64,000 nucleotides of DNA from Asanoa ishikariensis (lineage in GTDB: Bacteria; Actinomycetota; Actinomycetes; Mycobacteriales; Micromonosporaceae). Every line of letters starts with the position of its first letter. Position 1 is the first letter of the stretch. The stretch is taken from positions 1 through 64,000 of the forward strand of contig NZ_FNQB01000002.1 of the NCBI RefSeq assembly GCF_900107455.1, given 5' to 3'. Shown here piece after piece: positions 40,523 to 49,009 of the stretch. Position numbers and translations under genes: made by a program. Under the pieces are notes generated by a model. That model was not told where the DNA came from. It searched no databases and worked only from the letters and a program-made list of their open reading frames with translations.

Positions 40523-41443
40523 ATGCTCCGTTCGGTCATCCTCGCCGCCTCCCGGTCATCCCGGGTCGAGCGGCTCGTCGAGACGGCTCCGCTGACCCGC
40601 GACGTCGTCCACCGCTTCATCGCCGGCATCGCCACCGATGACGCTCTGCACACGACCCGCGACCTGGTGGGCGACGGCCTCCGGGTGACCCTCGACCACC
40701 TCGGCGAGGACACGGTCAACCCCGACCAGGCGACGGCCATCAAGGACGAATACCTAGCGCTGCTCGGAGCGCTCGGCGGAGCCGGCCTGACGCCCGCCGC
40801 CGAGGTCAGCGTCAAGCTCTCGGCCCTCGGCCAGAAGTTCGACGAGCAGCTCGCGTACGACCTGACGCGGCAGATCTGCGCCGCCGCGAGCAACGCCGGC
40901 ACGACGGTGACCCTCGACATGGAGGACCACACCACCACGGACTCCACCCTGGAGATCCTGGCCAAGCTCCGGCTCGACTACCCGACCACCGGCGCCGTGC
41001 TGCAGGCCTACCTGCGCCGCACCGAGGCCGACTGCCGCGAGCTGGCCACGCTCGGCTCCCGCGTCCGGCTGTGCAAGGGCGCCTACAAGGAGCCCGAGTC
41101 GGTCGCCTTCCAGTCCGCCATCGACGTCGACAAGTCGTACGTGCGCTGCATGAACATCCTGATGTCGGGCGAGGGCTACCCGATGCTGGCCACCCACGAC
41201 CCCCGGCTGATCGCGATCGCCGAGGACCGGGCCCGCTGGTTCGACCGCTCGACCGACGCGTTCGAGTTCCAGCTCCTGCACGGCGTGCGCCCCGACGAGC
41301 AGTTGCGGCTGGCCGCCGAGGGCTACACCGTGCGCGTCTATGTGCCCTACGGCAACGACTGGTACGGCTACATGATGCGCCGCCTGGCCGAACGTCCGGC
41401 GAACCTGCTGTTCTTCGCCCGCGCCATGAAATCGCGCAAGTAA
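40523..41443 (+). CDS. proline dehydrogenase
   Basis: A 306-residue FAD-dependent proline dehydrogenase (mono-functional PRODH type) that oxidises L-proline to pyrroline-5-carboxylate, feeding electrons to the membrane quinone pool. Barrel strands with family motifs are EVSVKLSALGQKF, VTLDMEDHTTTDSTLEIL, VRLCKGAYKEPESVAF, LATHDPRLIAIAED and FEFQLLHGVRPDEQ, ending VRVYVPYGNDWYGYMMRRLAERP, which contains the conserved Arg pair for substrate. TACGCT lies 6 nt before the ATG. No P5C dehydrogenase gene is next to it. In mycobacteria proC occupies roughly this place. Confidence 0.93.
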   Translation: MLRSVILAASRSSRVERLVETAPLTRDVVHRFIAGIATDDALHTTRDLVGDGLRVTLDHLGEDTVNPDQATAIKDEYLALLGALGGAGLTPAAEVSVKLSALGQKFDEQLAYDLTRQICAAASNAGTTVTLDMEDHTTTDSTLEILAKLRLDYPTTGAVLQAYLRRTEADCRELATLGSRVRLCKGAYKEPESVAFQSAIDVDKSYVRCMNILMSGEGYPMLATHDPRLIAIAEDRARWFDRSTDAFEFQLLHGVRPDEQLRLAAEGYTVRVYVPYGNDWYGYMMRRLAERPANLLFFARAMKSRK

Positions 41444-41496
41444 CTCATCCGTACGGCTGATCCCTCGATCGGGTGGACGGCCTTAATCTCGCCCGG

Positions 41497-42807
41497 ATGG
41501 CTGAGGAGACAGGTGCGCCGGCACCACGCCGGCGGTGGTCCTTGTGGCTTTCCCTCGGTCTGGTGGCCACGCTCGTGCTGTGCGTCGCTCCGGTCGGAGT
41601 CGGCGTCGTCGTGTTCCGCGGGCTCGACTCGCCGGCCTGGCCGGCGACACCGTCAGCCAAGGCCGAGCCGGCCCGCAGTCCGGTCGCCGGCGACGCCGAC
41701 CGGGTCACCGCCGCGTGGTTGCGCGACAAGATCGGTGCCGCGCTGACCGCACAGGGCACCGCGCTGCTCGGCGGCGACCAGGCGGGCTTTCTCGCGATCG
41801 CCGATCCGGCCAGCCCGGCGAAGGCCACGCTGAGCGCCCAGTTCGCCTCGCTGCGGGGCATGAAGATCACCCGCTGGGTGCCGTCGGCGGACTCCATCCC
41901 CTCGTCGGTCGGCCCGCAGAAGTGGCGGACCCTGGTCGAGGTCGAGCACTGCTTCGTCGAGCCCGACTGCAAGCCGATGACCATCACGTACGGCACGGTG
42001 TGGACCGACACCGCGGCCGGGCTCAAGCTGGTCGGCGTCGAGCCGTCCATGTCGACGTACGACGGCCCCCGCCCGTGGGAGGTCGACCAGCTCGTGGTCG
42101 CCCGCGGCAAGCGGGTCATGGTGGCCACCACGAACGCGCTGCGCGGGCAGCTCAAGACCGTCCTGGCCGAGGCCGAGAAGGCCGCCGTGGTCGCCGACCG
42201 GTACGCGGTCGGTGGGCCGCCCCCGGCGCACTACGAGGTGTTCTACGCGGGCACCGAGCAGTGGAAACGGTGGTTCGGCGGCAGCCGGCCGGCGTGGACC
42301 GCCGGCTACGCGCTGCCGGTCGGCGGGCGCCAGGTCGACGTCGTGATCAACGCGGCCGCACCGCAGCGCAACAACCTCGACGACCTGCTCCGCCACGAGA
42401 TGACCCACGCCTCGACGATGCCGCAGAACGGCTTCCCGACGTCGGCCTGGTGGCTGGTCGAGGGGATCGCCGAGCTCGCCGCGTCCGGTGGCGCCGCGCC
42501 GCAGGCCTACGAGGGCATCGAAGAGGTGCGCAAGGTGGTCAAGGAGCGCGGCTGGGCCGGTCCGCTGCAGGACCTCAAGATCGCCGATGGCGCGGCCGAC
42601 TGGGAGGTCGCCGGCGCGTACGGGATCGGCTACCTCGCTGTCAGACAGCTCGCGGAGCGGTTCGGCGAGCCCGACGTGCTGGCCTTCATGAAGGCCCTGA
42701 CACATGACCGGATGTCGATCGAAGAGGCCAGTCGAGAGGTCTTCGGCGAGCCGTGGTCTGTGCTCAATGATCAGTGTGTGGCAGCTGTGAGGGCGGCCGC
42801 AGCATGA
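41497..42807 (+). CDS. membrane-anchored zinc metalloprotease-like protein (HExxH)
   Basis: A 436-residue protein with an N-terminal transmembrane helix (LWLSLGLVATLVLCVAPVGV), placing the rest outside the cell. The middle region (about 75-190) resembles a SnoaL/NTF2-like domain, with AALTAQGTALLGGDQAGFLAIADPAS. The C-terminal domain has LLRHEMTHAS, that is H300-E301-x-x-H304, followed by WWLVEGIAELAA (Glu322 or Glu326 as third ligand), a gluzincin pattern as in peptidase MA. TAATCT lies 7 nt before the ATG. The substrate is unknown; being beside bldC, a role in envelope change is possible but unproven. Confidence 0.78.
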   Translation: MAEETGAPAPRRRWSLWLSLGLVATLVLCVAPVGVGVVVFRGLDSPAWPATPSAKAEPARSPVAGDADRVTAAWLRDKIGAALTAQGTALLGGDQAGFLAIADPASPAKATLSAQFASLRGMKITRWVPSADSIPSSVGPQKWRTLVEVEHCFVEPDCKPMTITYGTVWTDTAAGLKLVGVEPSMSTYDGPRPWEVDQLVVARGKRVMVATTNALRGQLKTVLAEAEKAAVVADRYAVGGPPPAHYEVFYAGTEQWKRWFGGSRPAWTAGYALPVGGRQVDVVINAAAPQRNNLDDLLRHEMTHASTMPQNGFPTSAWWLVEGIAELAASGGAAPQAYEGIEEVRKVVKERGWAGPLQDLKIADGAADWEVAGAYGIGYLAVRQLAERFGEPDVLAFMKALTHDRMSIEEASREVFGEPWSVLNDQCVAAVRAAAA

Positions 42808-42982
42808 TCATTCATCGAGATATGTCCCCTTTAGGGGTAAATTTCGGGAAAACTCGGTGAGTTGCCTTGACTAACCATGATCAAACCGGCGAAGGGATCG
42901 CGCCGGTAACAACGGCACCGCTACCGTACTAGTTACACGAGCGCCTGACGGCGCGCGCCGGGGATGGATTGGTTGGTGAGCC

Positions 42983-43192
42983 ATGGCAGGATCACCACAA
43001 GCCGACAGGCTGTCGGAGGTCAAGTTCCTCACGGTGGCCGAGGTGGCGACATTGATGCGGGTGTCAAAGATGACGGTCTACCGCTTGGTGCATTCGGGTG
43101 ATCTCACCGCGGTGCGCGTCGGTCGATCGTTCCGGGTTCCGGAACACGCCGTGAACGAATACTTACGGGGCGCGTTCCAAGAGTCCGCATAA
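42983..43192 (+). CDS. bldC: developmental regulator BldC (MerR-like HTH)
   Basis: A 69-residue DNA-binding protein consisting almost entirely of a MerR-like winged helix-turn-helix: VKFLTVAEVATLMRVSKMTVYRLVHSGDLTAVRVGRSFRVPEHAVNEYLRG. It matches Streptomyces BldC, which binds direct repeats cooperatively and delays entry into development. Mycobacteria carry it as Rv0500A in the same context. The upstream 175 nt contain TTGACT near 42867 as a candidate -35 element. A 13-bp hairpin follows the stop. Confidence 0.95.
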   Translation: MAGSPQADRLSEVKFLTVAEVATLMRVSKMTVYRLVHSGDLTAVRVGRSFRVPEHAVNEYLRGAFQESA

Positions 43193-43206
43193 GAGTGGCC
43201 ATGGAG

Positions 43207-43239
43207 CCGGCCGCGGGGCTGTGATGGCCCCGCGGCCGG
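43207..43239 (+). terminator. hairpin terminator after bldC
   Basis: Perfect 13-bp GC-only stem (43207-43219 with 43227-43239) and 7-nt loop, 14 nt after the bldC stop. Confidence 0.8.
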
Positions 43240-43409
43240 GGTCGCTTTGGCTGGGCTGACGGTCGACGCGTACCCTGGATCGCGATTCTTACCCCGCTGT
43301 GGTGCAATGCGCCCGCCGTCGGGTCGGATCCGATGTCAGATCGCCGTCGGCCTTCACGTCCCCGTGACGTCCGGCGCATGTCGCACGTTCACTGGGAGAG
43401 GGCTGTCGT

Positions 43410-43511
43410 ATGGGCTCGGTGGTCAAGAAGCGCCGCAAGCGTATGGCCAAGAAGAAGCACCGCAAGCTGCTGCGCAAGACCCGCGTCCAGCGTCGCCGTC
43501 TCGGCAAGTGA
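43410..43511 (+). CDS. small ribosomal subunit protein bS22 (33 residues)
   Basis: A 33-residue, extremely basic protein: [20 protein letters not shown] followed by [13 protein letters not shown]. It is nearly identical to mycobacterial Rv0500B, identified as an extra protein of the small ribosomal subunit (bS22) that lies at the subunit interface, and related to the mitochondrial AURKAIP1 C-terminus. GGGAG lies 11 nt upstream of the ATG. The order bldC, bS22, epimerase is conserved with mycobacteria. It is easily missed by gene finders because of its length. Confidence 0.95.
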   Translation: MGSVVKKRRKRMAKKKHRKLLRKTRVQRRRLGK

Positions 43512-43624
43512 CGTCGGCCCGAGCCTGAGGTCCAATCCTGGGCCGTCGGTTCGGGTCTGACGTCAGATGCCTGTGGCCCGGCGCGTCCGCGCGGCACCCT
43601 CCTGAGATTTGACCGGAGGCCAAC

Positions 43625-44686
43625 GTGAGGTCGCGACCAACAGGCTCGGTTGTCGTCACCGGCGTCAGCCGGTTTCTGGGCGCCCACGTGGCCGCCCGGC
43701 TCGCCGCCGACGACCGGATCGGCCGCGTGGTCGGGCTTGACCCGCACGCGCCGCCAGCGGAGTTCGCTCACCTGCTCGACGGTGTCGAGCAGGTGCGCGG
43801 CGACGCCGGGTCCGCCAGCACCGTGATCGCCGACCTCGAGGCCGAGGCGGTGGTCCATCTCGCGCTGGCCACCGCACCCGACCCGCAACACGGCGGGCGG
43901 GCGGCGATGAAAGAACAGAACGTCATCGGCACCATGCACCTGCTAGCCGCCTGCCAACAGGCGCCGCGGCTGCGCAAGCTGGTGATGCGCTCGTCCACGG
44001 CCGCCTACGGGGCGTCGTTCCGCGACCCGGCGGTGTTCACCGAAGACACCGAGCCGCGTGAGGTGCCCCGCGGCGGGTTCGCCCGGGACATCCTCGACAT
44101 CGAGGGCTACGTCCGAGGCTTCCGGCGCCGCCGCACCGACGTGACCGCGACCGTGCTGCGCTTCGCGCCGTTCATCGGCTCCAACGCCGACACCACGCTG
44201 ACCCGGTACTTCGCCCGCCCGGTGGTGCCCACCGTGCTCGGCCGCGACCCGCGCCTCCAGTTCCTGCACATCGAGGACGCGCTGGAGATCGTGCACCGGT
44301 CGGTGGTCGACGACCACGCCGGCACGTTCAACGTCGCGGGGGCCGGTGTGCTCTCGCTGTCCCAGGCGATCCGCCGGGCCGGCCGGATACCCGTGCCCGT
44401 GCTCGAACCCGGGCTGTCCGCCGCCTCCAACCTGGTGCGCAACCTCGGCCGCAGCGGCTACGGGCTCGACCAGGTCGACCTGTTCGTGCACGGCCGGGTG
44501 GTCGACACGAGCAAACTGGTCAGCGAGTTCGGCTGGAGCCCGCGGAGCACCGCCGACGCGTTCGATGACTTCGTCGCGGGCCACCGTGGTGGGGCGGTGC
44601 TGCGCCGGGAACAGTTGGCCATCGCGGAACAGGCCATCCTCGACGGGATCCGCCAGGCACGCGCGACCGTGCAGGAGAAGGCATGA
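43625..44686 (+). CDS. NAD-dependent epimerase/dehydratase family protein
   Basis: A 353-residue extended-SDR protein, counterpart of Rv0501 (called galE2). The nucleotide-binding motif is TGVSRFLGAHVAARL; the strand AVVHLALATAP and the catalytic-serine region VMRSSTAAYGAS follow. The usual YxxxK is not clear: the matching position reads GYVRGFRRRR, so catalysis may be altered or lost. The C-terminal part LHIEDALEIVHRSVVDDHAGTFNVAG is typical of the family. GGAGG lies 5 nt before the GTG. It overlaps the acyltransferase gene by 4 nt, suggesting a shared lipid or envelope role. Confidence 0.85.
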   Translation: MRSRPTGSVVVTGVSRFLGAHVAARLAADDRIGRVVGLDPHAPPAEFAHLLDGVEQVRGDAGSASTVIADLEAEAVVHLALATAPDPQHGGRAAMKEQNVIGTMHLLAACQQAPRLRKLVMRSSTAAYGASFRDPAVFTEDTEPREVPRGGFARDILDIEGYVRGFRRRRTDVTATVLRFAPFIGSNADTTLTRYFARPVVPTVLGRDPRLQFLHIEDALEIVHRSVVDDHAGTFNVAGAGVLSLSQAIRRAGRIPVPVLEPGLSAASNLVRNLGRSGYGLDQVDLFVHGRVVDTSKLVSEFGWSPRSTADAFDDFVAGHRGGAVLRREQLAIAEQAILDGIRQARATVQEKA

Positions 44687-45777
44687 CAGACGATTCGGGC
44701 CGGCCCGACCGGCCGCCGCGCAAGAGCACCCGCAAGGCGACCCCGCGCCGCGCACCGGCGCAGAAGACCAACGGCGCCAGCCGCCGGGGGAGCGTTCCGG
44801 CCACGGAGTTCACGGTCGTCGAGCCAGCACCCAACGGCAACGGTCCGGCCGCCTCCAACGGTGTCCGATCCACAACTCCCAGCAGCAACGGGACTGCCCC
44901 GGCGCCGTTGCCGCCCGCGGTGGAAGACCAGCCCGGTGACGTCTGGGACGACCGGGTCGCCCGGGGGCTGGCGTTCCTGCGGCGCCGGCTGGGCGGTGAC
45001 TACGAGGTCGACGAGTTCGGGTTCGACCCGGAACTCACCGACAAGGTGTTCCTGCCGATGCTGCGGCTGCTCTACCGCGACTGGTTCCGCACCGAGGTCT
45101 TCGGCGTCGAGAACCTGCCGGCGAACGGGTCGGCGCTGGTGGTCGGCAATCACTCCGGCACCGTCGCGCTCGACGCGATCATGCTGGCCACGGCCGTCAA
45201 CGACCGCACGCCCAACCGCCGCCACCTGCGGCTGCTCGGTGCCGACCTGGTGTTCCGCATGCCGATCGTCTCGGAGCTGGCCCGCAAGTCGGGCGGCACG
45301 GTCGCCTGCAACCCCGACGCCGAGCGGCTGCTGAGCACCGGCGAGCTCGTCGGTGTCTTCCCCGAGGGCTTCAAGGGCGTCGGCAAGCAGTACGCGCAGC
45401 GCTACAAGCTCCAGCGGTTCGGCCGGGGCGGGTTCGTCTCGGCGGCGCTGCGCACCGGCACGCCGATCGTGCCGGCCGCGATCGTCGGCGCCGAGGAGAT
45501 CTACCCGATGCTCGCCGACATCAAGCCGCTGGCCCGGCTGCTCGGCCTGCCCTACTTCCCGGTGACGCCGACCTTCCCGTGGCTGGGCCCGCTGGGCATG
45601 CTGCCGTTGCCGAGCAAGTGGCTGATCGAGTTCTCGAAGCCGATCCCGACGGCGCACCTGCAGGACCAGGCCGACGACCCGCTGGTCGTGTTCAACCTGG
45701 CCGACCAGGTGCGGGAGACCATCCAGCAGACCCTGCACACGCTGCTGGAGCGCCGGCCAGACCCCTTCGGCCGGTAA
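44683..45777 (+). CDS. lysophospholipid acyltransferase family protein (PlsC-like)
   Basis: A 364-residue membrane-associated acyltransferase, counterpart of Rv0502. The first 90 residues are low-complexity Pro/Ala/Ser/Asn and probably disordered. The acyltransferase core has NHSGTVALDAIML in place of the NHxxxxD motif (His and Asp both kept), VFPEGFKGVGK as the phosphate-binding block, and IVPAAIVGAEEIYP. The acceptor may be a lysophospholipid or other polar lipid. It is coupled to the epimerase gene by an ATGA overlap and converges with the HAD phosphatase. Confidence 0.88.
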   Translation: MTDDSGRPDRPPRKSTRKATPRRAPAQKTNGASRRGSVPATEFTVVEPAPNGNGPAASNGVRSTTPSSNGTAPAPLPPAVEDQPGDVWDDRVARGLAFLRRRLGGDYEVDEFGFDPELTDKVFLPMLRLLYRDWFRTEVFGVENLPANGSALVVGNHSGTVALDAIMLATAVNDRTPNRRHLRLLGADLVFRMPIVSELARKSGGTVACNPDAERLLSTGELVGVFPEGFKGVGKQYAQRYKLQRFGRGGFVSAALRTGTPIVPAAIVGAEEIYPMLADIKPLARLLGLPYFPVTPTFPWLGPLGMLPLPSKWLIEFSKPIPTAHLQDQADDPLVVFNLADQVRETIQQTLHTLLERRPDPFGR

Positions 45778-45793
45778 GCCGGGTAAAGCCGGC

Positions 45794-46669
45794 TCAGCCG
45801 GCGCGGCGCCGCCGGCGGGCCGCCAGGACCGTTGTGATCGCGCCGGCCAGCAGACCGGCGGCCAGCGTCGACGGCACCGCCACTTTGGCGGCCTTGCGGC
45901 CGGTGCGGAAGTCGCGCATCTCCCAGCCCTGCTCGCGGGCGGCTCGACGCAGCCCGCTGTCGGGGTTGACGGCGACCGCGTTGCCGACCGCCGAGAGCAT
46001 CGGCAGGTCGTTGACCGAGTCGCTGTAGGCGGTGCACCGGCGCAGGTCGAGCCCCTCGACGTTGGCGAGCTGGGTGATCGCGTCGGCCTTGGCCGGGCCG
46101 TGCATCAGGTCGCCGACCAGTCGGCCCGTGTAGGCACCGTCGATCACCTCGGCCACCGTGCCGATCGCGCCGGTCAGCCCGAGCCGCTGTGCGATGACCC
46201 GGCCGATCTCCACGGGTGCGGCGCTGACCAGCCAGACCCGCTCGCCGGCGTCGAGATGCAATTGCGCCAGCGCGCGGGTGCCGGACCAGATCCGTGGCGC
46301 CATCAGCTCGTCGAAGATCTCTTCGGTCAGCCGCTCGATGTCGTCGACCCGCCAGCCCTCGATGAACGCCAACGCCACCTTCTTGGCGTTCGACATGTCG
46401 CCGGCGTGTTCGGCCGCGAGCAGCCGATAGCGGGCCTGCTGCCAGGCGAACCGGGCCAGGTCGGTGGTGGTGAAGTAGCGCCGCGCGGCCAGCCCACGGG
46501 CGATCCAGTAGATCGACGCGCCCTGCAGCATGGTGTTGTCGATGTCGAAGAAGGCCGCCGCGCTCTTGTCGATGTCGACCTCGAGCGCCGCTTCGAGCTC
46601 GGCCGCGGCCCAACCTGCCGTGTGACCGTGTGCGTCCGTGCTGATGGTCAGCCGGTGCTCCGATGTCAC
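45794..46669 (-). CDS. HAD-IB family phosphatase (SerB-like) with C-terminal membrane helix
   Basis: A 291-residue HAD hydrolase, counterpart of SerB1 (Rv0505c). Motif I is FFDIDNTMLQG (nucleophile Asp and acid Asp), motif II Ser in LVSAAP, motif III Lys in GPAKADAI and motif IV YSDSVNDLPML. The C-terminus forms a hydrophobic helix (VPSTLAAGLLAGAITTVLAA) followed by RRRRR, so the enzyme is probably membrane-tethered. The substrate may be phosphoserine or a lipid phosphate; the neighbouring acyltransferase favours the latter, but this is inference. Confidence 0.88.
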   Translation of the reverse strand: MTSEHRLTISTDAHGHTAGWAAAELEAALEVDIDKSAAAFFDIDNTMLQGASIYWIARGLAARRYFTTTDLARFAWQQARYRLLAAEHAGDMSNAKKVALAFIEGWRVDDIERLTEEIFDELMAPRIWSGTRALAQLHLDAGERVWLVSAAPVEIGRVIAQRLGLTGAIGTVAEVIDGAYTGRLVGDLMHGPAKADAITQLANVEGLDLRRCTAYSDSVNDLPMLSAVGNAVAVNPDSGLRRAAREQGWEMRDFRTGRKAAKVAVPSTLAAGLLAGAITTVLAARRRRRAG

Positions 46670-46794
46670 GCAGCTACCTCCGATCGATCCGCCCTTGGCC
46701 CCACAAACGAGGGTATCCGGCCGAACGCACTGCTTCAGCGATCGAGGCGTTCCTCCAGGTGAGGAACGCCCCGATCGTGGTAGGTCGGCAGGAG

Positions 46795-47904
46795 TCAGGA
46801 ACCGGGTACGAGGCCGCCCAGCAGGCCGCCGAGATCCTCGACGAGGTTGCTGTTGTTGCTCGGTGCCGGGGTCGGCGTAGCCGGTGCCGGGCTGGAACCC
46901 GGACGGTCGGCCGAGCCCGGCGTGGCGGGTGAGCCGGACGGGGCCGGCTTCGGGTCGGACTTCTCCGGCCGCGACTCGTTGGCCTCGCCATTGCCGCCGG
47001 ACTGCTTGCCAGCCGGTGCGTCAGCAGGTGCGCTGCCCGCCGGACAGGTGCCTGGCAGCGGACCCAGCGCGTCGGCCTTGGCCGCCGCGTCGCCGCCGCA
47101 CTCCAGCGACCGGCGCAGCTCGTCGGACCGCTTCTCGACCGAGAGCAGCAGCGCGACGGAGGACAGCGCACGCTCGTGGCGGGCTCCCGTCGTCGTGCCG
47201 AGCAGGCTGCTGACCTCGGTGCGCTGGTGCTTGAGGAACGCGTCGACCGCGTCGAGCGCGGCCATCTCGTGCCGTTGCGCCGCGGTCGTGGTGAGCAGCC
47301 GCACACCCTCGGTGGTGTTGGCGTCCATGTCGTCGAGCGCCCGGGCGAACCCGTCGCTGTCGCTGACGGCCCGCGCCTCCGAGAGTCGGTTGCGGGCGAA
47401 GTCCAGGAAAAGCTGGCCCTTGGACAGGTCGGAGCTGGCCAGTGCGAGCTGAGCCCGCTCGGTGGAGCGCTTGACGCCGTAGAGCGCGTCGCCCGGAACC
47501 GCGTTCTCGCTGGCCGCTGACATGCCCGAGATGGCGATCGCACCGACGGCTACGCCGGCCAGGATCGCTCCACGGGTACGGAGACGGCGCGCCCGTTGCT
47601 TCGGCGCGTTGGCCGCGGCCCGGAACGCCTGCAGGTCGACGGTCGCGCCGGTGTCGGCGATCGCGCCGATCCCTTCGCGCTCCGCCGCTGCGACGAGGGC
47701 CGCACGCAGGCTCATCCGGAACTCAGGGTCGACGTCAACGTCGACTGAGTGTTTGAGCGCTGACACCCGATGCCCGACAGCCACGACATCGGCGAGATCG
47801 TTGTCCACCGGAGACCGCACGTGGTGACGACGGCCGCCGTGGGCCTCGTCGAGAAGCTGGGCGAAGCGCTCGGCGCGCCGCCGGTGGAAAAGGACGGAGT
47901 TCAC
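46795..47904 (-). CDS. DUF5667 membrane protein, RsbN-like anti-sigma factor candidate
   Basis: A 369-residue protein with a cytoplasmic N-terminal region of about 120 residues (AERFAQLLDEAHGGRRHHVRSP), one transmembrane helix (AILAGVAVGAIAISGMSAAS), the DUF5667 region directly outside (PGDALYGVKRSTERAQLALASSDLSKGQLFLDFARNRLSEA) and a Pro/Ser-rich tail. It lies just downstream of the BldN-like sigma gene, the position of rsbN in Streptomyces, whose product is a membrane anti-sigma factor for BldN. GGGAGG lies 8 nt before the GTG start. The assignment rests on position and topology. Confidence 0.78.
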   Translation of the reverse strand: MNSVLFHRRRAERFAQLLDEAHGGRRHHVRSPVDNDLADVVAVGHRVSALKHSVDVDVDPEFRMSLRAALVAAAEREGIGAIADTGATVDLQAFRAAANAPKQRARRLRTRGAILAGVAVGAIAISGMSAASENAVPGDALYGVKRSTERAQLALASSDLSKGQLFLDFARNRLSEARAVSDSDGFARALDDMDANTTEGVRLLTTTAAQRHEMAALDAVDAFLKHQRTEVSSLLGTTTGARHERALSSVALLLSVEKRSDELRRSLECGGDAAAKADALGPLPGTCPAGSAPADAPAGKQSGGNGEANESRPEKSDPKPAPSGSPATPGSADRPGSSPAPATPTPAPSNNSNLVEDLGGLLGGLVPGS

Positions 47905-47927
47905 CGCGGGCACCTCCCTTCGCTGAT

Positions 47928-47986
47928 TACGACAGTGAAACCGGGATGGGAACCCATCACCGGACGCATCGAGTTCAACTGTCGTA
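47928..47986 (-). promoter_or_regulatory. nested inverted repeats between BldN-like and RsbN-like genes
   Basis: Outer arms TACGACAGT (47928-47936) and ACTGTCGTA (47978-47986) are perfect and enclose a second repeat GATGGGaaCCCATC (47945-47958). In RNA this would be a two-level stem between the sigma and anti-sigma reading frames and could set their expression ratio. Confidence 0.45.
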
Positions 47987-48019
47987 GGGCACGAAAAGTT
48001 ACGGGGCGGTCCCCACCGG

Positions 48020-49009
48020 TCACGGTTGGAACCCGTCCGGCAGCAGCCGGGCGAGGGCTCTGACCGCACGGTATTGCAGTGCCTTGATGGCACCCTCGTT
48101 CTTGCCCATCGACTGCGCCGTCTCGGCCACCGAGAAGCCCTGGAGGAACCGGAGCACGATGCACTCCTGCTGCTCCGGGTTGAGCTGCTTGACGGCCGTG
48201 AGTAGGGCGACGTTGGTGATGTGGTCGACGACGGCGGCTTCGGGGCTGCCCTCGGGGCCGCGGTCCTCGCGGTCGGCGTCGAGCACGTCGCCCGTGGTCA
48301 CCTCGAGCCGGTAGCGGCCCGACTTGAAGTGGTCGGCGACCAGGTTGCGGGCGATCGTGACCAGCCAGGCGCCCAGGTCGCGGCCCTGCCAGGTGAAGCT
48401 GCCGATGCGCTTGAGAGCGCGCAGGAACGTGTCGGAGGTGAGGTCCTCGGCGAGCTGGCGGTTGCCGACGCGGAAGTAGACGAACCGGAAGACGGTGTCG
48501 ACGTAGCGGTCGTAGATCAGCCCGAACGCCTCGGCCTCGCCCGCCTGGGCCCGCTCGACCAGCGTCCAGACCTCGGTGGCCGGGTCGGACGGGTCGGGGC
48601 GGGACGGGTACTGGGTCGGCGCGCCTCCGGAGCCTCCGGTGCGCTGCTCGGTGATCGGCGGCACGGCGGGCAGGACGGCGGTCTCGCCGCTTTCCGCCGG
48701 GCTCTGGCCGACACCGGGTTGGGCCGGCATGGTCGGCCGGTTGGGAGTGCCCACGCGACCGCCGTTGACCTGCTTGGAGTTGCTGCCCGGGCCGACTGGC
48801 CGGCCAGGGATGTCGGTGTGCGGCTTGTTGCGGGTCCGCCGGGCGCCCCCGTCGGCGACGGAACCGTCGCCACGCCAGGTGGATCCGTCACCTCGGATGT
48901 CGAGGATCCGCATCTCGTGCACCGTCCGGCGCAAGGCCGCGAGGCCCGCGCTCAGTGCGGCTGGGACGTCATGGAGTTCATTGCCCGGGGCATAGCTGTA
49001 AGCCGTCAC
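48020..49009 (-). CDS. bldN: ECF sigma factor, BldN-like, with long N-terminal extension
   Basis: A 329-residue ECF sigma factor. Residues 1-145 are a Gly/Pro-rich extension with no sigma motif. Region 2 follows (EAFGLIYDRYVDTVFRFVYFRVGNRQLAEDLTSDTFLRALKRIGSF) and region 4 (LNPEQQECIVLRFLQGFSVAETAQSMGKNEGAIKALQYRAVRAL). Streptomyces BldN also carries an N-terminal proregion that is removed by proteolysis, and its gene is followed by rsbN. GGAGGG lies 6 nt before the GTG start. BldN controls hydrophobic sheath proteins in Streptomyces; the target genes here are unknown. A gene symbol is offered on architecture and context. Confidence 0.82.
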   Translation of the reverse strand: MTAYSYAPGNELHDVPAALSAGLAALRRTVHEMRILDIRGDGSTWRGDGSVADGGARRTRNKPHTDIPGRPVGPGSNSKQVNGGRVGTPNRPTMPAQPGVGQSPAESGETAVLPAVPPITEQRTGGSGGAPTQYPSRPDPSDPATEVWTLVERAQAGEAEAFGLIYDRYVDTVFRFVYFRVGNRQLAEDLTSDTFLRALKRIGSFTWQGRDLGAWLVTIARNLVADHFKSGRYRLEVTTGDVLDADREDRGPEGSPEAAVVDHITNVALLTAVKQLNPEQQECIVLRFLQGFSVAETAQSMGKNEGAIKALQYRAVRALARLLPDGFQP

